Assembly: GCA_934481345.1 (NCBI GenBank)
Contig: CAKSPF010000001.1
Span: forward strand, 62,001-126,000
DNA: 64,000 nt
From: an uncultured Clostridia bacterium
Lineage (GTDB): Bacteria > Bacillota > Clostridia > UMGS1810
Direction: 5' to 3'
Position 1 is the first letter of the stretch. Each line of letters opens with the position of its first letter. Below, piece after piece: positions 25,903-34,505 of this stretch. Both the position numbers and the translations under genes were made by a program. The notes beneath the pieces were generated by a model, which ran no database searches, was not told the DNA's origin, and saw nothing but the letters and a program-made list of their open reading frames with translations.

Positions 25903-27057
25903 TTATTTGGTTATTACTATATTAAAAGCTGTTCTCTGCTGAGGAATACTCTTGGTTGATGCCATGGACGCAACAACCGTTATCTGCATATCTTCTTTTA
26001 TGTCCTCAACCTTTGCCGCGGTGCCGTCTGCAAATTTTACTGTTACATTGTCGCTCGGATTAAGCGCGGTCTGTGTTTTGACGTCATCCTTTTTGCCTAC
26101 AATTATCTGTACATAGTCGCCGTCACTCTCTACAGCAGCAACGGTATCATTGATAATCATTTTGGATTCGGTATCCTTTACCGTAATTTTAAGCGCATTT
26201 GTCATTGGCGGTATGCTCATTGTCATAATTGAGTCATACACAACGTCAACGGTCTGACCTGCTTCAAGATTTTTGATGTCAAATGCATTGCCTTTGGAAT
26301 CAAGCACTATTGTTTCGTCTGTTATATTAACGTTTACCTCTCCGCGGTTTAAATCATATAAAAGATACATTCCGTCTTCGTTTGAAATATAAACAGCTTC
26401 ATTTTCCGCTTTGATTTTCTCTTTAGCAGTCGGTTTCAAATCCGCTAAGGTAATTTTTACCGCATTAGTCATCGGAGGAAGGCTTGCTGTCATAAAGGGT
26501 GCGTATTCAATATCAAGGAGCTGACCTTTTTTCAATGTTTTAACGTCAAATTCATTGCCATTTTCGTCAAATGCCTTTGTTTCATCAGTAATATTTACAT
26601 TTACTTCGCCGAGCTTAAAGTCATATACAAGGCACGAACCCTCTCCTGTTTCAAGAACGACAACTCGGTTTACGGCTGTTTCATTATCGGATAAATCTAT
26701 ATTCAGAATTGCTCCTGCAAAACCAAACGGTACATATGTAGTGTCATTTTTTAAAGCCGGTGCAACTCCGAGATTGATTACCTGACTGCCGTTTATAACA
26801 TATTCATCCTTATCGGGAGTAAAAACAACGCTTATATTGCCTTTCTTTACAGTTACTTCTTCTGTGGCGTCATTCCACTCAACCGTCATACCGAGAGCCT
26901 CGCATATTTTTCTTACCGGAATCATAGTGTTCTCACCGATTGCCGTTTCTGCCGGACGCGAAATCGCAACGTCTGTCAGAGCCGCATCATCTGCAAAAGC
27001 AAAAGATGTCACCAGTGTAGCTGCCGAAATAATTGCTGCAATGTTTTTGATTTTCAT
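25903..27057 (-). CDS. secreted stalk-domain protein (copper amine oxidase N-terminal domain) with internal repeats
   Basis: 384 residues. A signal peptide (about 1-22, ends SFAFA|DD) is followed by one copper-amine-oxidase-N type stalk domain (IPVRKICEALGMTVEWND, then TYVPFGFAGAIL). Two clear repeats of ~65 residues follow, each with GEVNVNITDET, a G-N/K-x-FD(I/V)K core and PPMTNA(V/L)KIT. A shorter third copy ends the protein. The domain is named after an oxidase but has no catalytic role here; it is a surface adhesion or cell-wall scaffold type. It lies 23 bases after the anti-sigma gene, so it is probably the output of that operon. Confidence 0.8.
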   Translation of the reverse strand: MKIKNIAAIISAATLVTSFAFADDAALTDVAISRPAETAIGENTMIPVRKICEALGMTVEWNDATEEVTVKKGNISVVFTPDKDEYVINGSQVINLGVAPALKNDTTYVPFGFAGAILNIDLSDNETAVNRVVVLETGEGSCLVYDFKLGEVNVNITDETKAFDENGNEFDVKTLKKGQLLDIEYAPFMTASLPPMTNAVKITLADLKPTAKEKIKAENEAVYISNEDGMYLLYDLNRGEVNVNITDETIVLDSKGNAFDIKNLEAGQTVDVVYDSIMTMSIPPMTNALKITVKDTESKMIINDTVAAVESDGDYVQIIVGKKDDVKTQTALNPSDNVTVKFADGTAAKVEDIKEDMQITVVASMASTKSIPQQRTAFNIVITK

Positions 27058-27080
27058 GATAATACCTCCTGAAATATAGT

Positions 27081-28118
27081 TTATTTTGTTAAAGAGCTTA
27101 ATAAAGCTTTTAATTCATCCTCTGTTACCAAATGTGCCGTAACACTTACAGATACATCATTATACATAAAATACGCTTCATACATGCTGCCGTTATAAAT
27201 AATTACCGCATCCTTTCCGTTAAAGCTGCTTTTTTCATAATAGCTGCTATTGACATAATCATTTGCTTTTCCCGAAACTTTTGCGGTTATGATTTGCACA
27301 TATTTGCTGCCGTCCGAATTGTCCGCGCTGAAATATGCTTCATCATTTGTGATTTCATTGTCCGTTTTCTGAACGCTGACACTGCCGGATTCGTAAAAAT
27401 TCATATCCGACGGCAACTGCGCTTTTTCCAGAACATCAATACCGAGATAGCTGCAATATTCACTGTAAGTCATTTGCTCCCACTGCACTCCGGCATCTGC
27501 GGTATCAATAGCTAATTTTGCACATTCCGCACCGCCGGTTGAAAAATAACTTCCCGCTCCTCTGCGTGCAGGGCTTTGGACATTTACTTTTATGCTATCA
27601 TCAACCGGACCGGCTTCTTTCATCATGGCAACAGAACCTGTGCTTTCTTTGTCATAGATACTCTGTTCGTTTTGAATTTTTTCGCCCGAATCAGAATAAT
27701 TTTTCTCAGGAAGCTGTTCCGTCTGCGAAACCGCGGCCGAAGAGTCGGACTTCGGTTTGACAGCCGATGCAGATTCGCTGCTGCTATTCGTTTTTTTCGG
27801 CATGGCAGTATCATTTGTATAATGTGTTTCGTCTTTTGTTTCAGCTTTCTTTGTCAAATCATCGTGAGAGGCTGCAGTGTTATTATCTGCCGCAGATTCC
27901 GTATTGCTCGCTATCTGTTTTGGAGCTTTATCATCCGACGGCATTTTTGCAAACAGTGACACCGATACTGCTACAGCCACTGCTGCCGCTGCATAAACAT
28001 ACTGCATCTTGAAACGAGGCTTATGTCCGGTTTCCGACTTAGCGATAATATTGTCGATTAAAGCTCTGTCTGCATGAATATCATCATTTGCGGATTTATA
28101 TATGTCTTTAAAATTCAT
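27081..28118 (-). CDS. membrane-anchored anti-sigma-factor-like protein
   Basis: 345 residues: a short charged cytoplasmic N-terminus, one membrane helix (about 39-58, VYAAAAVAVAVSVSLFA), a Ser/Thr/Lys/Asp-rich linker to ~185, and a C-terminal extracytoplasmic domain that ends VTEDELKALLSSLTK. It starts inside the end of the sigma gene (11-base overlap, GGAGG supporting ATG 28118), the usual arrangement for ECF sigma and its anti-sigma. No zinc-binding HxxxCxxC anti-sigma motif is present, so the N-terminal sigma-binding helix is inferred from position alone. Confidence 0.75.
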   Translation of the reverse strand: MNFKDIYKSANDDIHADRALIDNIIAKSETGHKPRFKMQYVYAAAAVAVAVSVSLFAKMPSDDKAPKQIASNTESAADNNTAASHDDLTKKAETKDETHYTNDTAMPKKTNSSSESASAVKPKSDSSAAVSQTEQLPEKNYSDSGEKIQNEQSIYDKESTGSVAMMKEAGPVDDSIKVNVQSPARRGAGSYFSTGGAECAKLAIDTADAGVQWEQMTYSEYCSYLGIDVLEKAQLPSDMNFYESGSVSVQKTDNEITNDEAYFSADNSDGSKYVQIITAKVSGKANDYVNSSYYEKSSFNGKDAVIIYNGSMYEAYFMYNDVSVSVTAHLVTEDELKALLSSLTK

Positions 28119-28599
28119 ATTCAGACCTCCCTCCAAGTAATGATTTTAGCATTTCTCTGCCACGGTGAAGCTGTGACTTTACGGTAGTTTCCTTAATTTT
28201 AAGGTATTTTGAAATCTGATTTACAGACAAATCTTCGTAATAAAACAGATGAATAACCGTCCTGTATTTTGCAGGGAGTTTCGCAACCGCAAAATAGATA
28301 TCGGTTTTTTCCGGCATGTCAAAGGTTATATCTTCTGAGAGAGGGACAGTCCTTTTAAACCATAAATCGGAAAAAACATTTTTACTGCAGTTTATTGTAA
28401 CGCGTATGAGCCATGCTTTAACATGGTCTTCATTTTCAAACTCCTTATCTGACTTCAAAAATCTTAAAAACACCTCTTGCAGTACATCATCCGCCCTGTT
28501 TTTATCCTGCGTCTGCGTCAATGCAAGGCGGTACACCGTATCGAAATACTTTTCTGTCATATTCTGCTTGAAAACGCCGGTACCGTCCGTTTCATGCAT
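28108..28599 (-). CDS. ECF-type RNA polymerase sigma factor
   Basis: 163 residues. Region 2 (YFDTVYRLALTQTQDKNRAD, DVLQEVFLRFLKS, WLIRVTINCSKN) and region 4 (LPAKYRTVIHLFYYEDLSVN, QISKYLKIKETTVKSQLHRG) are present with no region 3, as expected of ECF factors. It directs polymerase to envelope or stress promoters once released from its anti-sigma. AGGAGGG supports the ATG at 28599; an in-frame start at 28629 is less likely. It is the first gene of sigma / anti-sigma / stalk protein. Confidence 0.93.
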   Translation of the reverse strand: MHETDGTGVFKQNMTEKYFDTVYRLALTQTQDKNRADDVLQEVFLRFLKSDKEFENEDHVKAWLIRVTINCSKNVFSDLWFKRTVPLSEDITFDMPEKTDIYFAVAKLPAKYRTVIHLFYYEDLSVNQISKYLKIKETTVKSQLHRGREMLKSLLGGRSEYEF

Positions 28600-28621
28600 A
28601 TATGTACTCCCTCCTCTCATA

Positions 28622-28653
28622 TATAACACCTTTTTGAAGGCAAAAAGGTTGCA
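28622..28653 (-). promoter_or_regulatory. candidate autoregulated ECF promoter
   Basis: On the minus strand, TGCAACC followed by a T run (28647-28653) lies ~20 bases before GTTATAT and within 50 bases of the sigma start codon. ECF -35 elements usually have a central AAC. Between the two is an inverted repeat CCTTTTTG/CAAAAAGG. The -10 assignment is weak. Confidence 0.4.
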
Positions 28654-28695
28654 AAAAATTTCAAAAAAATTTATTTTTTTAAAAAAAGCTTATGT

Positions 28696-29760
28696 TTAAA
28701 TCAATTTATCCAACAGTGCAGATATTTCTTCTGCCATAATTGAAAAACCGTAATCGGTCGGATGGCAGCCGTCAACAGTCGCAAGTCCCAAATCATCGCA
28801 AGCAAAAAACCTGCTCCCGTCAACAAAATACACATTCTTATCACCGCTTGCTTTTGCCTTTTCATAGCTTTCCATAATAACACTGCGGCGCTTTGCAAAA
28901 CATGTGCGCTGATACTGAGGTACCGGTGCGCTTATCATAAGAATCGGCAAATCCGGATTTTTGCGTCGTATGATTTCATAAAACGGATAGTGGCGCTCCG
29001 CAAGCTCTGCGGCATCCGTTGCATTGTGGTCAAAGTCAAGCACAAAAGCCGACATATCGCGCTCGGCAATATACTCTGCCATTTGCGGCTCGCCATGCGC
29101 GCTCCCCGAAAATCCGAGGCACACAAAATCAAGGTTATTTTTCCGCGAAATTACAGCAGGATAGCTGTTCCCGGGACGCGAGGCACATCCGCCCTGGGTA
29201 ATGGACGAGCCGTAATAAAACACCGGAGCCTGCTTTTTATACGGGTTGCACGGTTTATGCACCGCCTTTTCATCCAAGCCTATATATAAATTATCTACAT
29301 CATTATATAACGGGAAATGAATCATTATCTTTCGCATTTTCTTTCTGCCTGTGCATTTTAAAATTGATTCATAGCCGTTTGTCATATCATACGGCGGCAC
29401 AAAAGTTCCGCTGTAGAAAAAACCTTCTCCTTCATCAGCAAACATATCAAATCCCGAACTGCCGGTAAGCGGCATATGCGGAAAATGGCATACTGACGGC
29501 ATTTTGGCTCTGATTGCTATACTTTCCGAATCGGTTTCAAATATCACTCTGCCGCCGCTTGTGTTTGCATAAAGCGACGCAACACCGGGGCTGACCGTCT
29601 TACCGATTTCGTCCGACATTCTGAGAAAACGTTCACTGTTCGTATAAGGAAGTCCGAACAACGCAAACCCGTCATCTTTTGCACCATAAAACACTATATC
29701 TTTTCGTTCTATTTTAGATATTACCTTTAAATTTTTATCTATTTCATCAATTTTTTTCAT
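28696..29760 (-). CDS. SGNH/GDSL-type esterase with N-terminal accessory domain
   Basis: 354 residues. The N-terminal ~165 residues are a beta-rich accessory domain; the C-terminal part is an SGNH hydrolase with block I YYGSSITQGGCASRPG (Ser about 178), a Gly in LGFSGSAHGE, an Asn in FDHNATDAAE, and the final Asp-His pair in VDGCHPTDYG. No signal peptide, so it acts in the cytoplasm, perhaps removing acyl groups from sugars. AAAGGGG before the ATG at 29760. Monocistronic, with its own TTGACA/TACAAT promoter. Substrate unknown. Confidence 0.85.
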   Translation of the reverse strand: MKKIDEIDKNLKVISKIERKDIVFYGAKDDGFALFGLPYTNSERFLRMSDEIGKTVSPGVASLYANTSGGRVIFETDSESIAIRAKMPSVCHFPHMPLTGSSGFDMFADEGEGFFYSGTFVPPYDMTNGYESILKCTGRKKMRKIMIHFPLYNDVDNLYIGLDEKAVHKPCNPYKKQAPVFYYGSSITQGGCASRPGNSYPAVISRKNNLDFVCLGFSGSAHGEPQMAEYIAERDMSAFVLDFDHNATDAAELAERHYPFYEIIRRKNPDLPILMISAPVPQYQRTCFAKRRSVIMESYEKAKASGDKNVYFVDGSRFFACDDLGLATVDGCHPTDYGFSIMAEEISALLDKLI

Positions 29761-29776
29761 ATTACAGATACCCCTT

Positions 29777-29833
29777 TTACAATACAAATAACTCCGTTTT
29801 TTGTATTGTAATATGTTTTTCGGATTTTGTCAA
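29777..29833 (-). promoter_or_regulatory. promoter with overlapping inverted repeat upstream of the SGNH esterase gene
   Basis: TTGACA (29828-29833) and TACAAT (29805-29810) on the minus strand, 17 bases apart. A perfect 10-base inverted repeat TTACAATACA / TGTATTGTAA (29777-29786 and 29802-29811, 15 bases apart) covers the -10 element and could be an operator. Confidence 0.6.
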
Positions 29834-29874
29834 TTAAATTTCCGCCGCGTAAATTAATATCCGTATTACAAAAC

Positions 29875-29918
29875 AAAAAGCAGCAAAGAAGGATTAAATC
29901 CGTTCTCTGCCGCTTTTT
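29875..29918 (-). terminator. intrinsic terminator of the galT-galK-rdgB operon
   Basis: A long imperfect stem (arm AAAAAGCAGCAAAGAA against its complement) closing on an ~10-base loop and followed by U5 on the minus strand, immediately after the rdgB stop. Confidence 0.75.
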
Positions 29919-29920
29919 AA

Positions 29921-30505
29921 CTATTCAATACTTTTTAAAAATTCCGCAAGCTTATTTATAGCTTTGCTTCTGTGGCTTACACTGTTTTTTTCATCATCCG
30001 TAAGCTCAGCAAAGGTTTTGTTCATGGGAGGATAGTAAAATACGGGATCATAGCCAAAACCGTTTTCGCCCTTGCGAATATTGGTAATATAACCGTCGCA
30101 GGAACCCTCAAAATTATACTCGCTGCCATCCGGCATTATGAGAACAACAACCGTTGTAAAATGAGCCGTTCTGTCATCATAGGGAACACCGTCAAGGTTT
30201 TTCAAAAGCTTCTCCATTCCCTGAGCGGGAGTTGTATTGTCGCCTGCATAACGTGCAGAATAAACTCCGGGTTCGCCGTTTAAATAATCAACCATAAGGC
30301 CGCTGTCATCCGCAATAATGGCACAGTTTGTATACTGCTTTATTGCCCGTGCCTTAAGCAAGGCATTTTCCAGAAAAGTAGTTCCGGTTTCATCAACGTC
30401 AATATTGATTCCGGCTTCGCTTTGGCTCATTACATTATGGGGTGAAAGAATGTTTTTGATTTCCTTAACCTTACCCTGATTGTTTGTTGCGACTATGATA
30501 TCCAT
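29921..30505 (-). CDS. rdgB: XTP/dITP pyrophosphatase (RdgB/HAM1)
   Basis: 194 residues, the usual length. Conserved blocks are IIVATNNQGKVKEIK at the N-terminus, ENALLKARAI, IADDSGLMVDYLNGEPGVYS and the nucleotide-binding GENGFGYDPVFYYPP, ending with SHRSKAI. It hydrolyses deaminated purine nucleotides (ITP, dITP, XTP) so that they are not built into nucleic acids. Third gene of the galT-galK operon, 20 bases after galK; the co-transcription looks incidental. Confidence 0.96.
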   Translation of the reverse strand: MDIIVATNNQGKVKEIKNILSPHNVMSQSEAGINIDVDETGTTFLENALLKARAIKQYTNCAIIADDSGLMVDYLNGEPGVYSARYAGDNTTPAQGMEKLLKNLDGVPYDDRTAHFTTVVVLIMPDGSEYNFEGSCDGYITNIRKGENGFGYDPVFYYPPMNKTFAELTDDEKNSVSHRSKAINKLAEFLKSIE

Positions 30506-30525
30506 ACGCTGTCTATCCTTTCGGT

Positions 30526-31716
30526 TTAAAATTCAGTAATCTCTTTGCCGCCGTCACCTATATCGGTAACATAAAAGTCCGGTTTAATGCCTGTTCTTGC
30601 TGTATAGTTTGCGCCAACCTTTTCTATAAATTCATCTATTGCATTATCTTCCACAATGCTTACCGTACAGCCGCCGAATCCCGCGCCCGTCATTCTCGAA
30701 CCGATAACGCCTTTGATTTTTCTTGCTTCCTCAACCATTGTATCAAGCTCTGTTCCGGTAACTTCATAATCGTCACGAAGCGAATCGTGCGACTCGTTCA
30801 TATAACCACCGAATTTGGCAATATCGCCGGCTTTGAGTGCGGCTATGGATTCAAGCACTCTTTCGTCCTCATAAATAACATGCTTTACTCTCTTTTGAAC
30901 AATCGGATCCTTTATCAAACCCTTGTACTGTTCAAATTCCTCTGTGCTTATTTCGCCGAGGCAGGTTTTTTGCGGCATTGCCGAGTGCAGAATTTCAAAT
31001 CCTCTTTCGCACTCGGAACGTCTTTCATTATACTTTGACGCACCGAGAGAATGTTTTTTGTTGGTGTTTGAAATCACTATTTTCTTGCCGTCAAGCTTAA
31101 TCGGTGCATAATCATATGTCAAATCACTGCATTTTAAGAAAATAGCATGATCCTTTTTGCCCATTGCGGAAGCAAACTGATCCATAATTCCGCAGTTTAC
31201 ACCGCAGTATTCTCTTTCTGCCTGCTGACCGATTTTTGCCATTTCTATCATATCAATTTCTTTATCAATGCCGTTTTTTTCGTTTGAAAATGTTGCAAGA
31301 CAAAGCGCCGTGGAAACTTCGATTGCCGCCGAAGAAGAAAGACCGCTTCCGTACGGAACGGTTCCGTCATGAAGCATATCGCATCCGACAATATCATAAC
31401 CGGCTTTTTGGAGCATATAAGCAACTCCGAGCTGATAATTGCCCCACTCCAAATCACGGTAGCAATCAAGCTTTGTAATATCAGCCTCTACCATAACGTC
31501 AAGGCTGGTAGCCTTCAGACGCATGATATTATCGTTTCTCTTGCGGACAACTATTGTATTTTGCATTGTAAGCGCAGCCGGAAAAACAAAACCGCCGTTA
31601 TAGTCGGTATGTTCACCTATAAGATTTACTCTGCCGGGTGACTGAAATACTCTTATATCGCTTCTGTCGCCGCCGTAAAGCTTTATAAATTCATCTATAA
31701 CTACATTAAGCTCCAT
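30526..31716 (-). CDS. galK: galactokinase
   Basis: 396 residues of the GHMP kinase family. The galactokinase signature GRVNLIGEHTDYNGG (about 30-44), the GHMP P-loop PYGSGLSSSAAIEVS and the C-terminal GSRMTGAGFGGC are intact. It phosphorylates alpha-D-galactose at C1 in the Leloir pathway. AGGAGG is 5 bases before the ATG at 31716; the start at 31746 would overlap the galT end. It follows galT directly, so the operon order is T-K. Confidence 0.97.
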   Translation of the reverse strand: MELNVVIDEFIKLYGGDRSDIRVFQSPGRVNLIGEHTDYNGGFVFPAALTMQNTIVVRKRNDNIMRLKATSLDVMVEADITKLDCYRDLEWGNYQLGVAYMLQKAGYDIVGCDMLHDGTVPYGSGLSSSAAIEVSTALCLATFSNEKNGIDKEIDMIEMAKIGQQAEREYCGVNCGIMDQFASAMGKKDHAIFLKCSDLTYDYAPIKLDGKKIVISNTNKKHSLGASKYNERRSECERGFEILHSAMPQKTCLGEISTEEFEQYKGLIKDPIVQKRVKHVIYEDERVLESIAALKAGDIAKFGGYMNESHDSLRDDYEVTGTELDTMVEEARKIKGVIGSRMTGAGFGGCTVSIVEDNAIDEFIEKVGANYTARTGIKPDFYVTDIGDGGKEITEF

Positions 31717-31729
31717 ATTTGCCTCCTGT

Positions 31730-32725
31730 TTACCAATTCTTTGCAAGGTCGCTGTTCATAAACTTGTCATACGCCGCTCTGAGTTCATCGGAAACAACTT
31801 CGGGAGCGGTAGTATTGCAGTGTGCCCACACGCCGGTTTCGCTGGACGCATTAAATTTCTGCTTGTCCTTTGAACGCATCGGCGGGAAAAATTCTATGTG
31901 GAAGTGATAATATCCGCTGCAATCCTCGTCCGTATTTACCGGAGTCTGGTGCATGCACATCATATACGGGAACTTATAGTCAAAAAGACTGTCCAGCATG
32001 CCTACCGTCTTTTTCAGAATATCTGCAAGCGCTGCCTTTTCGGAATCATCAAACTCAGCAATATTATGTATATGATGCTTTGCCGCAATGTACACGCCAT
32101 ATGGGTATTCGCTGTAAAACGGCAAAAATGTAATAAAGTGCTCGTTTTCAATAATAACCCTCTGCTTAAAGGCAATCTCTTCTTTGAGCATATCGCATAC
32201 AAGGCAGTTACCCGTTTCTTCCATATGCTCTTTGGACGAAGCAAGTTCAAGCTCGATTTTTTTCGGTATATAAGAATATCCGTAAATCTGACCGTGAGGA
32301 TGCGGCATTGTTACACCGACAAGCTCTCCGCGGTTTTCAAAAATAAATACATATTTGATTTTTTCATCCTTTGAAATCTCAACAAATCTGTTTTGCCATA
32401 AATCAACGAGTTTTTTTATGTGAGATACCGGAAGTTCCGGGATGGTCGTGGTATGTTCGGGTGAATACAAAATAACCTCGCATTTTCCATAACCGGGTTT
32501 GGTTTTGTATATACCGGTTGCAACATCATCCGGAACAGGCGGATTTTGCGAAAGTGCCGGAAAATCGTTGTCGTATTCCATTACGTCATAGGTTTCCTTT
32601 ATTTTATCATTTGCGGGATTAGGGCAAAACGGACACCAATCCTTAGGCATCTGCGGTCTGTTCTGTCTGTGAGACGCTATCATAACCCAATCCTTAATAA
32701 GCGGATTAAATCTTAATTCTGCCAT
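31730..32725 (-). CDS. galT: galactose-1-phosphate uridylyltransferase (GalT)
   Basis: 331 residues. Zinc-site residues are visible in CPFCPN and the catalytic histidine sits in HPHGQIYGY (HPH-type). RFNPLIKDWVMIASHRQNRP is the family N-terminus. It swaps UMP between UDP-glucose and galactose-1-phosphate. First gene of the galT-galK-rdgB operon; GATGGAGGAG precedes the ATG. Confidence 0.96.
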   Translation of the reverse strand: MAELRFNPLIKDWVMIASHRQNRPQMPKDWCPFCPNPANDKIKETYDVMEYDNDFPALSQNPPVPDDVATGIYKTKPGYGKCEVILYSPEHTTTIPELPVSHIKKLVDLWQNRFVEISKDEKIKYVFIFENRGELVGVTMPHPHGQIYGYSYIPKKIELELASSKEHMEETGNCLVCDMLKEEIAFKQRVIIENEHFITFLPFYSEYPYGVYIAAKHHIHNIAEFDDSEKAALADILKKTVGMLDSLFDYKFPYMMCMHQTPVNTDEDCSGYYHFHIEFFPPMRSKDKQKFNASSETGVWAHCNTTAPEVVSDELRAAYDKFMNSDLAKNW

Positions 32726-32759
32726 TTTATATTACTCCTCCATCTAATTAATTACTGCA

Positions 32760-32788
32760 ATTATACTATATAATACCGAAATAGTCAA
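32760..32788 (-). promoter_or_regulatory. promoter of the galT-galK-rdgB operon
   Basis: TTGACT (32783-32788) and perfect TATAAT (32760-32765) with a 17-base spacer on the minus strand, 35 bases before galT. Confidence 0.75.
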
Positions 32789-32836
32789 GAAAATACAGTC
32801 AATATACTGCTCAAGCTGTTTTTTATACTAAAATGA

Positions 32837-32860
32837 GCTGCCGCATACTTATGCAGCAGC
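32837..32860 (-). terminator. probable terminator after purA
   Basis: A 10-bp stem with one mismatch (GCTGCcGCAT against ATGCaGCAGC) and a 4-base loop, 8 bases after the purA stop. The following U run on the minus strand is short (UUUU after a few bases), so strength is uncertain. Confidence 0.6.
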
Positions 32861-32868
32861 CCGTATTA

Positions 32869-34140
32869 TTATTTAAGCAAATTTTGCGTTCTGTTCGGTC
32901 CTACTCCGACCATAGAAATCTTACAATCAACAAGCTGCTCTATTCTTTCGATATAATGCTTAGCATTTTCGGGAAGTTCATCATAGCTTTTGCACTTGGA
33001 AACATCGCCTTCCCAGCCCGGCATTTCTTCATATACCGGTTCGCAGAGAGCGAGTTCCTCAAGGCTCGGCGGAAATTCATTTATAACCTTTCCGTTAAGC
33101 TTGTAGCCTACACAGATTTTAAGAGTGCCTATATCCGACATGGTATCTATTTTGTTTATAGCTATCGAGGTAAGCGAGCTTGTTCTTACGGCAAACTTGA
33201 CTATTACTGCGTCAAACCAGCCGGTTCTGCGCGGTCTGCCCGTTGTTGTGCCGAATTCATTTCCGCGGTTTCGTATAAGGTCGCCCGTTTCATCAAACAG
33301 TTCCGTCGGGAACGGTCCCTTACCGACTCTTGTGGTATACGCTTTTACAATGCCTATGCACTCATCTATAAGCGTTGGTCCTATACCTGTGCCCACACAT
33401 ACTCCGCCCGAAATCGGATGTGACGAAGTAACAAAAGGATATGTACCGAGATCAAGATCCAAAAGCGTACCCTGTGCGCCCTCAAACAAAACCTTTTTGC
33501 CCTCTTTGATGGCATTATACAAAAGCACGCTCGTATCCGCAGCATATTTTCTCAGGCGGTCTGCATATCCCAAATATTCATTTATCACAGAATCCGCATC
33601 AATCGGTGTGCCTCCGTATACTAAGCTGATAATTTTATTTTTAATTTCCAGGTTACTCTTTACCTTTTGTGCAAAAACTTCGCTGTTCATAAGGTCGCAA
33701 ACCCTTATGCCGCTTCTTTCGGCTTTATCCATGTAGCAAGGACCTATACCCCTTTTTGTGGTTCCTATATCTCCCTTGCCCCTTGCTTTTTCGGAAAGTC
33801 CGTCAAGCTCAATATGATAAGGCATGATTACATGTGCCCTCAAATCAAGTCTTAATCCGGAAACATCTATTCCTTTTTCAGTGAGCATGTCTATTTCCTC
33901 AAGCAAAACCTTAGGATCGACAACAACTCCGTTGCCGATAATGCAAAGCGTTCCTTTGTTTATGATACCCGACGGCATAAGATGAAGCTTGTACTGTACG
34001 CCGTTTGCTTCAACAGTATGTCCTGCATTGTTTCCGCCCGAAGAACGAACAACCACATCAGACTCGCCTGCAAGAATATCGGTAATTTTACCTTTTCCCT
34101 CGTCGCCCCACTGAGCGCCGATTACAACCTTTGTTGGCAT
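32869..34140 (-). CDS. purA: adenylosuccinate synthetase (PurA)
   Basis: 423 residues. The GTP-binding P-loop GAQWGDEGKGKITD, the catalytic RSSGGNNAGHTVE block, VLFEGAQGTLLDLDLGTYPF, and the C-terminal TGRPRRTGWFDAV are intact. It makes adenylosuccinate from IMP, aspartate and GTP in AMP synthesis. Isolated from other pur genes. AGAGGG precedes the ATG. Confidence 0.98.
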   Translation of the reverse strand: MPTKVVIGAQWGDEGKGKITDILAGESDVVVRSSGGNNAGHTVEANGVQYKLHLMPSGIINKGTLCIIGNGVVVDPKVLLEEIDMLTEKGIDVSGLRLDLRAHVIMPYHIELDGLSEKARGKGDIGTTKRGIGPCYMDKAERSGIRVCDLMNSEVFAQKVKSNLEIKNKIISLVYGGTPIDADSVINEYLGYADRLRKYAADTSVLLYNAIKEGKKVLFEGAQGTLLDLDLGTYPFVTSSHPISGGVCVGTGIGPTLIDECIGIVKAYTTRVGKGPFPTELFDETGDLIRNRGNEFGTTTGRPRRTGWFDAVIVKFAVRTSSLTSIAINKIDTMSDIGTLKICVGYKLNGKVINEFPPSLEELALCEPVYEEMPGWEGDVSKCKSYDELPENAKHYIERIEQLVDCKISMVGVGPNRTQNLLK

Positions 34141-34208
34141 AAAAAATCCCTCTCTTTATCATTGCAATACTCAAAATCGGAGTAATTGCATTAAATTGCA
34201 AAAATACA

Positions 34209-34229
34209 GGCGGTTCAAAGCGAACCGCC
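34209..34229 (-). terminator. intrinsic terminator after the DUF1858 gene
   Basis: A perfect 8-bp GC-rich stem (GGCGGTTC) with a 5-base loop, then UGUAUUUUU on the minus strand, 6 bases after the stop codon. Confidence 0.75.
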
Positions 34230-34234
34230 GGATA

Positions 34235-34438
34235 TTATTTATCTTTAAGATAATCGTTAAGCTTGGCTACAAGCTCGTCCGCATCTACTCCGTGAACCGC
34301 ACAAGCGTCTGCAATTGACTCTCCGCTTGCCGAAGGGCAGCCCAGACAATGCATGCCTATTTCAAAGAAAAACGGTGCAGTACCTTCGTCTATTCTTAAT
34401 ACATCCATAATGATAGTATCCTTCGTAACCGATGCCAT
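34235..34438 (-). CDS. DUF1858 domain protein
   Basis: 67 residues, the full domain and nothing else. The family pattern is visible: VTKDTIIMDVLRID, then FFFEIGMHCLGCPSASGES with the CxxC (about 31-34), ending LVAKLNDYL. Small DUF1858 proteins are common in anaerobes and may carry a redox-active disulfide; the exact role is unknown. It is transcribed separately, with a TTGCAT/TATAAT promoter that starts inside the end of the fumarase gene. Confidence 0.9.
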   Translation of the reverse strand: MASVTKDTIIMDVLRIDEGTAPFFFEIGMHCLGCPSASGESIADACAVHGVDADELVAKLNDYLKDK

Positions 34439-34469
34439 AAATATCTCTCCTTTTGTTCAATATATTTTT

Positions 34470-34498
34470 ATTATATAATTTTTCTGCAAAAAATGCAA
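34470..34498 (-). promoter_or_regulatory. promoter of the DUF1858 gene
   Basis: TTGCAT (34493-34498) and perfect TATAAT (34470-34475) with 17 bases between on the minus strand, 31 bases before the start codon. Confidence 0.7.
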
Positions 34499-34505
34499 GA
34501 GTAAA

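Noticed and set aside
28647..28653. Confident ECF promoter assignment
   Set aside because: The -10 region is not distinctive, so it is listed only as a candidate at low confidence.
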